Shown: positions 50,685 to 60,690, counted from the stretch's first letter. The stretch: 64,000 nt of DNA from Durusdinium trenchii (GCA_963970005.1 CAXAMN010021273.1:548795-612794); one strand, 5' to 3'. Notes: generated by a model not told the origin, from the letters alone. Numbers and translations are program-made.

Positions 50685-50978
50685 GTGATCCCGGATCCCT
50701 TTCGGTGCCTCTCTTGGACTCCACCAGCTTCACCCTCCCTCATGGCTCGAAGTAGCTTGGACTTCATGGCTCGAAGTTGGCTGGAAGGGACTTGGCACCT
50801 GGTTGGTAATCCAAGGACCATAAAACCGTCTAACCGTCAGTCTTCATGTTTGGGATCCACCATGACATGGTGCTTGGAGCCCACAAAATCATCGAAGAAC
50901 AACAAGCATATAGGTAGGAATTGGGTGGGAAGCACGGGGGGTTCATCAAGCCAAACTCCAAAACATGGAGGATCCTGA
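50685..50978 (+). CDS. Weak ORF
   Basis: This 97-codon frame lacks ATG at its start and is rich in Ser, Pro and Trp. It holds a duplicated phrase (ATGGCTCGAAGT twice, 50743 and 50767). A minus frame overlaps part of it. I do not recognise it and give it little weight. Confidence 0.15.
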   Translation: MIPDPFRCLSWTPPASPSLMARSSLDFMARSWLEGTWHLVGNPRTIKPSNRQSSCLGSTMTWCLEPTKSSKNNKHIGRNWVGSTGGSSSQTPKHGGS

Positions 50979-51037
50979 AAAAGAAGAAGGGACAAACACC
51001 AGCAGATCCCAGAGGTTCCACTACAAGTTTCAATTTG

Positions 51038-51130
51038 TACCTGGACCGTCCTGTCTGGGTGTCCTGTTTGGACATCTATAAGTAGTATATAGGGTAGTCC
51101 ATTGAACACCCGGACAGGATGGTCCTGGTA
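51038..51130. mobile_element. Family A element, copy 5
   Basis: The ends are TACCTGGACCGTCCTGTCTG and CCGGACAGGATGGTCCTGGT followed by A. It is 93 bp, TA to TA, and one of the cleanest copies. Confidence 0.9.
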
Positions 51131-51364
51131 TGTGTTTTTTGGTACCAGTGGTGGTCGAGGGGTATAACTTGTACTAACAAAGAAGAATGGAAAGACACCA
51201 ACAGTATGTCTTTCTGTTACATGGGGCCCGCCCTAGAACAGGACAGGCTTTGCCAGACCCGAATCCCACGTATAATGTCCTCATTTGGTTCAACAAACTA
51301 TAGTCAATTTTGAAAGCAACACATCCTGAAGAGTATCCAATTCAGCCATTTCTGTTTCTCACCC

Positions 51365-51892
51365 ATGATCCACGAATCATTCACATCTCACCCTGGTTCA
51401 AAAGGGGGAGACATCTCACCCCTTGCCGCCATGGCAGCACCGCTGGCAGCACCGCTGGTAGCACCGCTGGTGCTCGTCACCCCCACCCGGGAGCCGCCGA
51501 TGCCCTCAGCCCTGCAGCGGCACCGAGCGATGCCGTTGCCGCACGAGCGCACGGACTCGACATGGGAGTCCGCGTCGGTGCCGTGGTTTTTCAATACACT
51601 CCCTGGAATCATCATGGTTACGTGGAAAACCACCTATTTGTACAGGTCAATGGTCTTCCGAAATCGGGGCCAGGCCATCCGCTTCCATGATTCCAGGCCC
51701 CTCAAAGACACTGAGCTGGATCTTGTAGACGTAGACATACGTAGACTCGACCTGCGCTTTCTGAGGTTGGTAACAAGTCGACCAGAACGCCAAGAGTTTT
51801 CTTTTTTTTTCAAAACCATACCCAGGACCCTCCAAGGGGTGTCTATTTATAGCCCCTTAGCTGTTAAGGGGGGTCCATTAACCACCCCTTGA
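51365..51892 (+). CDS. Hypothetical ORF, 175 aa, interrupted by two elements
   Basis: This ATG frame begins MIHESFTSHPGSKGGDISPL, followed by an Ala/Pro/Leu-rich part with three short tandem units (ACCGCTGGCAGC-like) and TREPPMPSALQRHRAMPLPH. It then crosses the family C copy at 51601-51697 without a stop. It resumes protein-like sequence (LKDTELDLVDVDIRRLDLRF) and ends inside the element at 51819-51904, which supplies the TGA. The same frame reopens at 51920. It may be one gene whose exons are separated or bridged by elements. No family is recognised. Confidence 0.3.
   Translation: MIHESFTSHPGSKGGDISPLAAMAAPLAAPLVAPLVLVTPTREPPMPSALQRHRAMPLPHERTDSTWESASVPWFFNTLPGIIMVTWKTTYLYRSMVFRNRGQAIRFHDSRPLKDTELDLVDVDIRRLDLRFLRLVTSRPERQEFSFFFKTIPRTLQGVSIYSPLAVKGGPLTTP
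51601..51697. mobile_element. Family C element, copy 8
   Basis: CCTGGAATCATCATGGTTAC at the left and CGCTTCCATGATTCCAGG at the right form the arms. The interior GTGGAAAACCACCTATTTGT is typical. Confidence 0.75.
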
Positions 51893-51904
51893 AGGCCCCG
51901 GACC
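51819..51904. mobile_element. Family A-related element (CTCCAAGG type)
   Basis: TACCCAGGACCCTCCAAGGG then GTGTC faces CCACCCCTTGAAGGCCCCGG. Inner arms AGCCCCTTAGC and TGTTAAGGGGGG are inverted. Confidence 0.7.
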
Positions 51905-51919
51905 AAAGATCTTGCATGG

Positions 51920-52105
51920 ATGGCATGCTTGGCATCTGAGGAGATCAAGAGTGTGCAACTCTCTCCTCGAGTGGATTCTCTCGCGGCCTATGGCCCGCTC
52001 TTCCGTGTTCCACATCTGGCAGTGCAGCCACTTCCATGGGTCTTGCCCATCCTGGCACCCCCAACGGGGCCTGCCACTGAGCTGCAGTTCAACAACTTTA
52101 GTTAA
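51920..52105 (+). CDS. Hypothetical ORF, 61 aa
   Basis: The ATG at 51920 starts MACLASEEIKSVQLSPRVDS and continues AAYGPLFRVPHLAVQPLPWV, then a Pro-rich hydrophobic part and ELQFNNFS-TAA. It is in the same frame as 51365-51892, separated by the end of an element. It may be its last exon or a separate small gene. No family is recognised. Confidence 0.35.
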   Translation: MACLASEEIKSVQLSPRVDSLAAYGPLFRVPHLAVQPLPWVLPILAPPTGPATELQFNNFS

Positions 52106-52544
52106 GCAGTTAAACCCAAAGAATATCAAATGCAATCATAGAAAGCCAGTATCTATTGGCTAGGTTTGTTGGGTGTAAAGTTGCGATAGTCTCACATCAG
52201 GCACTGATCAAACATTACAATACATTAGGGACCTTCGGTGTGGGGCTGCCCGCGGGGTGGCTATTCCCATGGACCTTCCAACAGGCGTTTCATGGTGACA
52301 GGTCCTAGAACCACCCGTTGGGTCCGGTCCTGGTATAGGTTTTGTCATAGAGCTAGTCCAAGACCAAAGACAAAGCTGGCTAAGCTGGGCAGCTTTAGTT
52401 CTAGGCAACTAATTGTATCCACTTCAAGAGGAATTATTCACGAACTACAGACTATGAGTTCAAAGGAATGCATTGTTACGAAAGCCTGCCTTCGTAGAAG
52501 GCGCCAGCGGAGTTGTGTTTGGCGAACGAAGTGAGTAGTTAGGG

Positions 52545-52690
52545 GGTCTGGGGGGGGTGGCCCGCAAAAGGTACACGTAAACTCGGCACATGCTGGGGGA
52601 GGAGGGTGCGTCGAGGGAAGGTTTTTTGAGGTTGTGTTGGAGGTGATTTTTGAGGGGTGGTGATGCAAGAAATGCAATTTGCATCATTTG
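52545..52690 (+). repeat. Left member of a direct repeat pair
   Basis: GGGGGGGTGGCCCGCAAAAG then GTACACGTAAACTCGGC, followed by GGTGGTGATGCAAGAAATGC, recurs at 54150-54245. Confidence 0.8.
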
Positions 52691-52740
52691 CATCATCTGA
52701 ATGGAAAGGTGTAGTTGGCACCTTGCCAGGTATAGAGACC

Positions 52741-52905
52741 CAGGGTAGCTATAGTGCAGCTACCAGGTATAGTACTTCAAGTTCCCTTTCCGTCAATGGC
52801 TCGATAACCTCTACACCTGCACAGCAATCCACAGCTTTGAAGCCTCATTCGCGCGATACCTGGGAACAGAATTGTAGCTACCCTGNNNNNNNNNNTCGCC
52901 AACTA
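52741..52905. repeat. Inverted repeat interrupted by an assembly gap
   Basis: CAGGGTAGCTATAGTGCAGC at 52741 faces ATTGTAGCTACCCTG at 52871-52885, right before ten N. The hairpin probably caused the gap. Confidence 0.7.
52886..52895. other. Assembly gap (10 N)
   Basis: Ten unknown bases at the end of a hairpin arm. Confidence 0.95.
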
Positions 52906-53074
52906 TACCCTTCAATAGGAACTCGAACAGCTCAAATCCAGAGGATTCTGAAAATGGCCTGGCTCCCTATATGAACCCTGGAAGACTGGGAAGCGAAGAG
53001 GTGGAAACAGCTGGGAGGTCTTGAACTTTTAAGTAAACAAAAGGCCACATTCAAGCAGCAGAAGGACAATGTGC

Positions 53075-53170
53075 ATCCTCTGCTCCCGCTTCGCAGACCT
53101 TCATTTTTAAGGTGGCCTGAACAGAGTGTTTTAGGGCAGCAAACCCTGGTCTCAGGCCACCTTGAATATT
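53075..53170 (+). repeat. Direct repeat with internal hairpin, copy 1
   Basis: GCTTCGCAGACCTTCATTTT then TAAGGTGGCCTGAAC ... GGTCTCAGGCCACCTTGAA. The arms AAGGTGGCCTGA and TCAGGCCACCTT are perfect. Copy 2 is at 53985-54080. Confidence 0.85.
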
Positions 53171-53224
53171 GCTTGAAAAACTGGTCTGCCTTTAAAGAAG
53201 TTGGTAAGTTGATTTCGAACAATA

Positions 53225-53937
53225 TTGCATAGGTGCTGACTAGGTGCTGACAGACAGGCAAACCCTCGTTACTCCACTCCACCACTAATAAGGTTGAAGT
53301 TGATAAGTTTTAGTTGTTATTCAGAAGCCTCGATCCTAATAGCAATGGCCTCATTTGCAAAGAGTCAGATTTAATAGCTGGAACCCTGAGGTGAACACCA
53401 TCTTGGATGGTCTGTGGCTGTTGGAACAGATAAATATCAAGTAGTCACGACGTACAGCATCACTTGGTGGGCCTGGCAATCAGAAAAAATATTTGATGTT
53501 TTTAAGGAAAACTGTGATCTACCAAGTGGCGAGCGTCGCAAGCCCTTACAACCATCACTACCGCTAGCGATTGCTCTAGTGGGATTTTGATTTCGCTGGA
53601 GCACCCTCAAAGTAGCGACGGTCGCAGTCACTTGTTGCGAAGGACAGTCTTTTTGAACCAGGTCCAGTGAAATCATGACCCCGCTGTGCGTCTCACTACC
53701 GCTAGCGATGGTTCTACCAGACTGCGACCGTAGCAACCTGGTAGATCACAGCTTTCCGTGGGGTGGAGTCCAAGCTCCAAAGTGATTGTTATTACTATAA
53801 GGTCCTGACTGGTGGGGTCTTTGAAAAGATTTTGAGAGATGTGACCCAATTGAATTGGGAATGGTGAGTGTGGTGGAGTGGACTGGACTGGACTGGATTG
53901 GAGTAACGAGGGTTTGCCTGTCTGTCAGCACCTATGC
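53225..53937. repeat. Foldback unit with arms of about 50 bp
   Basis: GGTGCTGACAGACAGGCAAA then CCCTCGTTACTCCACTCC at 53240-53280 faces GGAGTAACGAGGGTTTGCCT then GTCTGTCAGCACC at about 53899-53932. It encloses another inverted repeat (53507-53754). Confidence 0.85.
53507..53754. mobile_element. Inverted-repeat element inside the foldback unit
   Basis: ACTGTGATCTACCAAGTGGC at the left and GCAACCTGGTAGATCACAGC at the right. The motif CACTACCGCTAGCGAT occurs twice inside, at 53557 and 53695. Confidence 0.8.
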
Positions 53938-53984
53938 AGACCAGAAAACTGTCTGTTTTAACAAAAGCCTTGTCACAGAGACAC

Positions 53985-54080
53985 CTCAGGACCCTTGCTT
54001 CGCATATCTTCATTTCTGAGGTGGCCTGAACATATAGTTTCGGGCAGCGAGCCTCTGGTCCCAGGCCACCTCGAATTTTG
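53985..54080 (+). repeat. Direct repeat with internal hairpin, copy 2
   Basis: TCTGAGGTGGCCTGAACATA ... GGTCCCAGGCCACCTCGAA. Same layout as 53075-53170. Confidence 0.85.
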
Positions 54081-54149
54081 GTGCATTGTTTGGCTTTTGC
54101 TTCATCTGAATGTGGATGGGAATTATCTATGTGTGAAGTCGGTCGGGGG

Positions 54150-54245
54150 TCGGGGGGGGTGGCCCGAGAAAGGTATACGTAAACTCTTGGAGGTGATGTT
54201 TTAGGGATTTTGGAGCGGGTGGTGATGCAAGAGTGCATTTTTTGC
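54150..54245 (+). repeat. Right member of a direct repeat pair
   Basis: CGGGGGGGGTGGCCCGAGAA then AGGTATACGTAAACTC and GGTGGTGATGCAAGAGTGCA match 52545-52690 with changes. Confidence 0.8.
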
Positions 54246-54331
54246 TTTTGCATGGTTACCTATGTGTGGGCAGAACAAGACATGAAGCAGACTTGACACG
54301 CGGCCGCAAGCGGCTGCGCGAACTCATTTGA

Positions 54332-54964
54332 TTGTTTCGACGCGCAGTTGTCGAGAAAGGGAAGCGCTGGCTTTCGTTTTGCAGCTTCTCAGGTGTTCAC
54401 TTGTTTGCACCTAAGGCGACTTGCTTTACTTCGCATCAATTCGCCAGACCAATTCTCTTGAACCAAGCGGGACCAGCGCTACCCGTGGCACCCGGTCTGC
54501 GCTCAGCACCGGTTCTGGTGACATCGGTCCCTGCAGTACCGGTCTCAGCGGTCTCGGCGGTCTCGGTCCCGGCAGCACGACCGGGGAGCCGATCGAACGC
54601 GAGCGGCGCTCCCGGCGCTCCCGTCGTCGTGCCCTCAAGCCCCAGCATCACGCCCGTGTCGACGGAGTATGTGCCACGAGCGGTCTCACCGTCTGAGTCG
54701 AACAGAGAGGAAGCAAGGCCGGAGCCGAAGCCTGGCCCTTTGGAGCCGAAGCCTGGCCCTTTGGAGCTTCCAGTGGAAGCGGAGGAGACAAGTCAGAGTG
54801 TCTTGGCTGAGTTGATCTGTCCGATCTTGCAGTCGTTGGATTTGTTTTGCTATGTTGGTGGTGAGGAATCATTCGTTGCAGGGGGCATCAGTTTTCTTTT
54901 TGGTCGCTGCTCAGAGAGGTACCGGAGTCGGTGCAAGCTACATCAATCAAGGGATGTGTCATAA
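54332..54964 (+). CDS. Pro/Ala/Val-rich low-complexity protein segment
   Basis: This 210-codon frame has a non-ATG first codon and no internal Met, so it is probably an internal exon or exons. Residues 45-100 are Ala/Pro/Val/Ser-rich (VLVTSVPAVPVSAVSAVSVP), then SPSESNREEARPEPKPGPLE with the EPKPGPLE unit duplicated by a 21-bp tandem copy near 54720-54762. A helical acidic part follows (LPVEAEETSQSVLAELICPI). This looks like a disordered linker. A minus frame is also open at 54426-54651. No family is recognised. 55355-55543 may be a later exon. Confidence 0.35.
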   Translation: MFRRAVVEKGKRWLSFCSFSGVHLFAPKATCFTSHQFARPILLNQAGPALPVAPGLRSAPVLVTSVPAVPVSAVSAVSVPAARPGSRSNASGAPGAPVVVPSSPSITPVSTEYVPRAVSPSESNREEARPEPKPGPLEPKPGPLELPVEAEETSQSVLAELICPILQSLDLFCYVGGEESFVAGGISFLFGRCSERYRSRCKLHQSRDVS

Positions 54965-55354
54965 TGTGTCCAAAGTTTTTGCATCCCCGTTGCTACTGGC
55001 TATCTAAAATGAGCGTGTTCGACCACGAAGAAACATGTTCTCTGACTCATTTAGGTTTAATCCAGGTTATCTAAATTTATCTAAAATGGGTCTAAAGTAA
55101 AATGTTTGGCAGCGACAGATTTGCGAACTTGTCAAATTAGCAAGTTTGGATAACACATGTTTTTTCAATTTGGTGTTTTTTTTGCACTTTTTAGATATAA
55201 TTATTTGTGCAGACCTTTGGGTGTGAACAGTCATTTTAGATAAGCAATTTTTGGATAAAATGGGGAGTGAACCTCACTATCCGGTAGCGACGGGGATGTT
55301 TTTGCAAGCTCAACATAGACCTCTCATACTTTTTATTCAATAAAGGCAATTACA
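54965..55354. other. AT-rich non-coding, intron-like
   Basis: Loose repeats of TATCTAAAATGRG (55002, 55067, 55078) and TTTTAGATAA (55186, 55234) occur. It may be an intron between neighbouring exon candidates. No open frame is worth noting. Confidence 0.4.
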
Positions 55355-55543
55355 TTGTGCCACGGGGAATGGCACGAGGTCTCATGCACCACCCTCTTTT
55401 CTGTACCAGCTTGGTTTTTCGCAAGCAGGTGCTCCGTTGAGGGTTCGGCGTTTTTTGTGGACGAATCGGAAGGCCTAACCATGGACTGGTTGAGGCCGGC
55501 TTCGAAGCTCGTCTTGGGAACGATGTCGGACTCCTACACCTGA
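55355..55543 (+). CDS. Terminal exon candidate
   Basis: The frame contains SVPAWFFASRCSVEGSAFFV, then DESEGLTMDWLRPASKLVLG and TMSDSYT-TGA, reading as protein to the stop. Possible acceptors are TGTACCAG near 55409 and AAGCAG near 55426. The minus strand is open too (55350-55547). No family is recognised. Confidence 0.3.
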   Translation: MCHGEWHEVSCTTLFSVPAWFFASRCSVEGSAFFVDESEGLTMDWLRPASKLVLGTMSDSYT

Positions 55544-55689
55544 GCAACAGATGGTCCCCAGGGTGAGAGAACCCCCAATCACAACCTCTAGTCTAAGGTC
55601 TTGCGAAAGCGAACCTAGCCGCTCACGTCTCTTCGGGTCTGGACGATTCATTGAGATGCTCGGCGAGGTCATTGATAAGAGAGGAGTTG

Positions 55690-56453
55690 TTTGTGTAAAA
55701 TAGCTGGACTTGGGAGAGTTCTAACATCTATTCGACACCTTGTGCTGCCCCACTTGCTTCGAACAGGAAGAAGTGAAAGCTCCTATATCCCAGTCCTTCA
55801 TCTGTCCTGTGCAATAGAAAGGTGCTTAGTTGAGGAGTTTGTTGCACCCAGCAATTGTTCATTCCATCAATTTGCAGTCGATCTAAGATCCACCTCCAAT
55901 CTGTAGTGCACATTTCATCATAATACATTATACAGACCTCCCAAAGATAGAACAGTAGATTCCCACTTTAAATCTATTGGACACCGTGCCGCTATCTATT
56001 GGGGGATCACTCTACTTCACGCCAACGCTGGTTAAGTGGATCCGCCAGCCTATTCTTATCTCGTACATGATCCTTCCACACTAAGCCTCCGTTGAATGAT
56101 CCTTCCACCCACACGATGGTCTTTACTGGACATCATCTGACTGGTGCTTAGTAGGGAATAAGGGAATGAGCCACCAATAGAGATTCTATTGGATCCATTC
56201 CCTCATTCCCTGCTAAGCACCAGTCAGTCATCGCTGCAAAAAGTCTTGGCTTCCCCAGAGAGCCACACACGTTCGGAACAGCAGTTCCTGTGCCACACAC
56301 CGACCAGGCGGTTGTGGCAAAGGGATCTTTGGGCGCCCGGGCCCCACAAAAACATCCAAATCCCCACACATCCCCACACTCACACTCAAACTTTGGACTT
56401 TTCCATACTTGTCCTAAGGCTTTGCCAGTCGAAGCCGCTCACCTCGTGCTTCG
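55690..56453. other. No supported gene
   Basis: Short frames on both strands lack features. A loose inverted pair AGGGAATAAGGGAATGAG / CTCATTCCCT surrounds 56155-56210. Confidence 0.4.
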
Positions 56454-56702
56454 ATGATCCCGCCGCCACTGCGGCCGGTGCCCACCATCTTGGGCCGAGC
56501 GCCCAGCGGCGACTCGCGCCGCGACTGGCGCGTCCCGCGTCACGTCGACCCTGCGGCCGTCTCGCCGAAAGCGCCCACGGAGCCTGTGGCGGTTTCGGAT
56601 GCAAGGAGTAGCTCGGTTCTTGCGGAGAAGAATGGGTGGGTGAGGTGGGGTGAATCCTCGAAACTGGGGAAGAGTCGTGACGCGGTCGTTGTTTCCTGGT
56701 GA
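56454..56702 (+). CDS. Hypothetical ORF, 82 aa
   Basis: The ATG at 56454 starts MIPPPLRPVPTILGRAPSGD and continues through a Pro/Ala-rich part to VAVSDARSSSVLAEKNGWVR, then WGESSKLGKSRDAVVVSW-TGA. It is GC-rich; a minus frame of 130 codons (56386-56778) overlaps it, so direction is uncertain. No family is recognised. Confidence 0.25.
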   Translation: MIPPPLRPVPTILGRAPSGDSRRDWRVPRHVDPAAVSPKAPTEPVAVSDARSSSVLAEKNGWVRWGESSKLGKSRDAVVVSW

Positions 56703-57138
56703 TTTTAAATCCTAAGGTATAGAGGAGCTGAAGAAGGAGCTGAAGCGAAGAGGTTTGGACTCTTTGTAGCTCGGCCATGCGATTGGTTGGATTTGTTTTG
56801 TGCGCAGAGTTGTTCCTTCCCAGTGACCGAACTGTGGAGTCAGCAAGTGAGCGAACTTACAGGCCTGTTTGTGACCTCAAATCAGGGGATCTCGGATCAA
56901 GTGCGGTCAATTGGTGGAACCATATGTCAATATTCCACACATGGAGTATCCTTTTAGATCCTGGATCTCGGATTTTGGACCCTGGGTCGGTGCCCTTCCA
57001 GTCTGCAGCAGTCTGCAGCCGTCAAACGGGTAGGAATGACTCCCACTGTAGATATGTATGACCCGGTGCTGTGGATGCCTCCCGAATTTCCACCTGTGGC
57101 TCCAACTGATATGAATCATGTTTTGAGATGTTTGAGTG

Positions 57139-57236
57139 CCCCTAGGGCTCCAAGTACCTCCTCAGAAGGTATTTGGACCCTCTAACCCCCCCCCCAAAAC
57201 ACCTTCGAAACGAAGGTACGACTGGAGCCCTAGGGT
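57139..57236. mobile_element. Family B element, copy 4
   Basis: CCCCTAGGGCTCCAAGTACC and GTACGACTGGAGCCCTAGGG are the outer arms; CTCAGAAGGT and ACCTTCGAAACGAAGGT lie inside, with a run of nine C in the loop. Confidence 0.85.
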
Positions 57237-57341
57237 GCATGTTTGAGTGCATTCGGCCTTCGGATCGGATCTGATCATCATTCGCTGGAAACTCACCGAC
57301 CTCAGAGCCTCACAGACCATTCTCGGCTGCTTGCATATGTT

Positions 57342-57448
57342 AACCCTATAGGGATCCAGTCGTACCGAACCTCAGAATAAGGTACGTACCTACATAACAG
57401 TGTCTCCAATCACCGTACCTGATAAGGTACTTGGATCCCATAGGGTAA
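57342..57448. mobile_element. Family B element, copy 5
   Basis: AACCCTATAGGGATCCAGTC and TTGGATCCCATAGGGTAA are outer arms; the core ACATAACAGTGTCTCCAAT is shared with 8887-9010. The left end is preceded by TT, making TTAACCC. Confidence 0.85.
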
Positions 57449-57579
57449 TGATGCAACTGAGGTTTTGTTTCTCGCAGGAAGACTTGTTGCGGCGGCTGCA
57501 AGAGGACATGATCGGCGGCCGATAAAAGGAACACGATCATAACGGAGCAGATGCCTATGTTCATGTTGGACAGATCCAT
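57346..57579 (-). CDS. Membrane-protein exon candidate running into a family B element
   Basis: The ATG at 57579 starts MDLSNMNIGICSVMIVFLLS, an N-terminal hydrophobic segment, then AADHVLLQPPQQVFLRETKP. From about 57448 the frame is family B element sequence, so the last third and the stop are element-derived. A real exon would end near 57470, perhaps with splicing. No family is recognised. Confidence 0.25.
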   Translation of the reverse strand: MDLSNMNIGICSVMIVFLLSAADHVLLQPPQQVFLRETKPQLHHYPMGSKYLIRYGDWRHCYVGTYLILRFGTTGSL

Positions 57580-57689
57580 AGTATCACCCTTAATGAGACT
57601 TAGTTGAGCTGTTTTGTGTACGTTTGTGTGTGTATGCTAGCTACATGTTATTTGTGTCCTTGCATGTCCCTAAGAGAACTTGCTGCAGC

Positions 57690-57929
57690 ATGACTGAACC
57701 TGCGGACATCAGGGCAACAAGAGTGTACGCTTCAAGGCATCTGCGGTTGACCACTCTTACAAGACAGACTTGGACGTACCCGGCTGCTATGCTGCGTTCC
57801 GCATGGTCCAGCGTGCGCGGCCAAAATGGTCCGGCTGCGATCATCCGGAGAGCCAGGTCATGTAGGGACTTTCAACTCACACAGACCTCAATTGGTAGGG
57901 TCCACCAAGGCACCAGCTGCGAAGCTTGA
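57690..57929 (+). CDS. Weak ORF
   Basis: From ATG 57690 the frame reads MTEPADIRATRVYASRHLRL, then TYPAAMLRSAWSSVRGQNGP, Arg-rich, ending with TGA. A second plus frame over 57740-57866 is also plausible (TDLDVPGCYAAFRMVQRARP). No family is recognised. Confidence 0.2.
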   Translation: MTEPADIRATRVYASRHLRLTTLTRQTWTYPAAMLRSAWSSVRGQNGPAAIIRRARSCRDFQLTQTSIGRVHQGTSCEA

Positions 57930-57974
57930 CGTTTCTTCATATGACAGGATGCAGAACGAAGATCGACTAGGTTA

Positions 57975-58063
57975 TCAGTCACGTTCGACGGGGTGCGATC
58001 CGAAGTCGGGGTGCCCATGACCCACTAGATGGGACTAAACACCACACCGTCTTGTGACCCCTG
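57975..58063. mobile_element. Family A-related element (GTCAC type), partial
   Basis: CAGTCACGTTCGACGGGGTG ... CGTCTTGTGACCCCTGG; the middle GATGGGACTAAACACCACAC matches 59213-59232. Confidence 0.6.
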
Positions 58064-59153
58064 GAGGTTATCAGTTACAGTATTTCTTTTTGCCAGGGTT
58101 CCAGTTCAAAATGCCGAGCCCGCGGCGCGCGACGAGCCTGCAACGGTCGCGGGGGGTGTGGTGCTAAAAGATGTCTGGTTTGATGTTGGCCTACGCTTTC
58201 CGTCCACATTGGTTTCATTATTTCGCCGTCTAGGTCCGGGTCCGCGGCTCTCCTGATTGGTGCTGGGTGACCCTGAACAAATTCATCGAGAGAAGAAGGA
58301 TTGAAGCTCAAGGGCTTCGCTCCGAACAGAGCCGTCAGCCTCCTCATGGCTCCTCAACCTGTCAGGCTGCCCTCAGGCTTTGTCCATATGGGTCTCCAGC
58401 AGGACACCACAAGGACCCACAAGGGGGTTGTTCATAGACACACATTGGATCTTTTCTCGACCAACAACCTGCTTGCAGTCCTGCATGCTCCCCTTGGGGC
58501 GCACGGGTCCCCTTTGGGCGTTGCTTGGCAGGCCCAAGCAGCAGACGCCAGGTGCCGGGGGACCGCGCGGACGTCTCCGGGAGTGGCCCCAGGGCGGGCT
58601 GCGCAGCGAGACGAGTGTTCTTTCGGATTGAGCGGCCGAGGCCATTGAGCCATGTGTATGCATGTCAGTGTGTGGAGGCCATGAGCGCAGGGATTCTGGA
58701 ACAGTTGCGGAAAAAAAACGACATCCAAGTGATTTCCTCATGAAACATCGAGACGAATCGACGTGTATGACACTACGAACCGAACCCAGACTATATAATA
58801 TACATACCTGTAATTTGGAGGTGCTCCACTACGTAGACGACGACTCGGTCGTGACTTCCTTGACGATGGTTCCTGACGGAGTCGAGTGAATCGGACAGGA
58901 GTCCGAACCTGCATGTACAGCCTGCTGTGAGGTGCTAGGGTCGGAGAATTGGTATCTTAGTATCTTCATTATTCAACCTTTACTTGGGATGATTGAACCA
59001 TATCGAACCCACTGTCTGATATGTTTCAAATGAGTTGAAAGCACCAGCCTGTGGGATGTTCGACTTCGGATATGCTTCAGCAGTGTCACTGTAGCATATC
59101 CGATAGTCAGACATCTCAACCCGCGAACGTCAAACAACAATATATAAAGCTCC
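58064..59153. other. GC-rich then AT-rich, unassigned
   Basis: 58075-58741 is open in frames on both strands (plus 58301-58648, minus 58373-58741), with no domain. One frame reads LHYVDDDSVV at about 58822-58852; see rejected items. Confidence 0.35.
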
Positions 59154-59250
59154 ATTCCAGTCACAAAGGGGTGCCGAACTTGGAGGATAAGGGTGCCCAT
59201 TATCCACTCACTGGATGGGACTAAAAACCACCCCGTCTTGTGACTCCGGT
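59154..59250. mobile_element. Family A-related element (GTCACAA type), copy 2
   Basis: CCAGTCACAAAGGGGTGCCG at the left, ACCACCCCGTCTTGTGACTC at the right, and TAAGGGTGCCCATTATCCAC in between, the reverse of 39275-39369. Confidence 0.8.
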
Positions 59251-59475
59251 TTTTGCCTCACTGCCATTACCTGGGCCAATTCAATGTGGTCCCCGAGAGT
59301 CCGCGCCCAGAGTCCGTTGGGGATGTAGGCAACAAGTGGGTGTAGCAAATCAACTGAAAACCGCAGCCTGGTGGTAGTGAAGACTCAAAATTCAAGAAAA
59401 AAGACAGTATATCAGTATATCATGTTATCGTCTATAAGATTCTAGATCAGTGGACATTTATCCGGGGTGGTATAG

Positions 59476-59580
59476 ACCCAGACACTCCATGTATAAGATA
59501 AATCAGTATTTACAATTATTACCTACATTGACCCCCCCAAAACCACTCCAATGTCGGCAAATACTTCAGTCCCATGGGAT
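59476..59580. mobile_element. Family E element, copy 5
   Basis: GACCCAGACACTCCATGTAT at the left, ACCTACATTGACCCCCCCAA in the middle and TTCAGTCCCATGGGAT at the right. It is the reverse of 17433-17537. An ATG inside it (59551) begins a 76-codon frame, so that start is element-derived. Confidence 0.75.
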
Positions 59581-60030
59581 TCGTTATGGATTCATGGATT
59601 TATGATGTTCAATGTTGTGCACTGTGGGCATGCCACACTTCGCCGCGCCAGTAGCGGCCTGATTGTTCATGTGACAGGCGAAGAAGCCGAGCCACATAGC
59701 CCTGAGGTCGGGCACGGCACGGGTTTGGTCCGGGGTGGACATGAGACGCATCGCCACACACACTCCCGGCAATGCATCTAAACCTTTGTCATACTTTGTT
59801 CCATATTTCCCTGAATTGTTTTAAGGGTTTCCTGTATACAGTTTCCCTAAAACCAATTCATTGAATATGTCTTAGTAACATTGTTGGACTCGCCACACGG
59901 CACCGGTCAAAGAAGTCAGATCTGGGTCGTCGATCTGCGAGCGGTTGCAGGACTCCTTTTGAAGTGAGCAAAGCAGTAGGACATTCTTTTGAAACACCTG
60001 GGATTAGCGGGAGGAAGGAGGTGGTGTGGG

Positions 60031-60081
60031 GGTGGTGTGGCTCGTCCCATCCACTCACAGTGGATGCTGGGCACCCCGACT
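60031..60081 (+). repeat. Inverted pair, left member
   Basis: GGTGGTGTGGCTCGTCCCAT ... GGGCACCCCGAC is the reverse complement of 60637-60690. Its CATCCACTCACAGTGGATG core resembles the GTCACAA-type elements. Confidence 0.7.
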
Positions 60082-60636
60082 TCCAAGTTCGGGACCGTAC
60101 CCCGACATGGGAACTGCTGGTCAAGATCGTTTTTGGGCGGGGAAGGCTCCTTGAAGATGCTTTCGAAAACAACTACCATGGAAATCCGACACCGACACCG
60201 GACGTGTGGAAATCCATGGCTTCTGGAGTTCATGCTCAATGCACTTCTGGAAGCGTGGGACAGGCAACCAAGCCGCTGCGACATTTGGAGCAACAGTTGC
60301 AGGTGCCGGTTTTTCAGTTTTCATGAGTCTTTGGGTAAGTAGACCCTTGCTTTCGACATTATGAAGAGAAGAATTGACCAGGTTTTGTAGCAGTCCCAAG
60401 TCAAACAACATGTTTGAATTATCATTGATGGTTGGAATCCTACGGTAGGGCTGGTATAGTGTTAGGCTCCATTGCTTTGCAGTTGACCATATTGGCAACT
60501 GGTGGGTTCTTCATGCAAAACGTGGGGTGGATCTACCGGATGACCAGTGGAAATTCCATGAAACCAATCCCCTCAGCTCATGGGAGTCGGACGCTGGTAC
60601 TACGAGTTTCAGATCGGAGTGCTATGGAGGAAGGAG

Positions 60637-60690
60637 TTGGGTGCCCCGACCGTCACATCGATTCACCTGGTATGGGACGAGCCACACCAC
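60637..60690 (-). repeat. Inverted pair, right member
   Basis: GTTGGGTGCCCCGACCGTCA ... ATGGGACGAGCCACACCA mirrors 60031-60081, enclosing about 555 bp. Open frames inside (59964-60326 in one frame, 59989-60342 in another) are ambiguous. Confidence 0.7.

Noticed and set aside
58822..58852. YVDDD motif resembling the reverse-transcriptase YVDD box
   Set aside because: None of the surrounding reverse-transcriptase motifs is present and the frame ends soon after.
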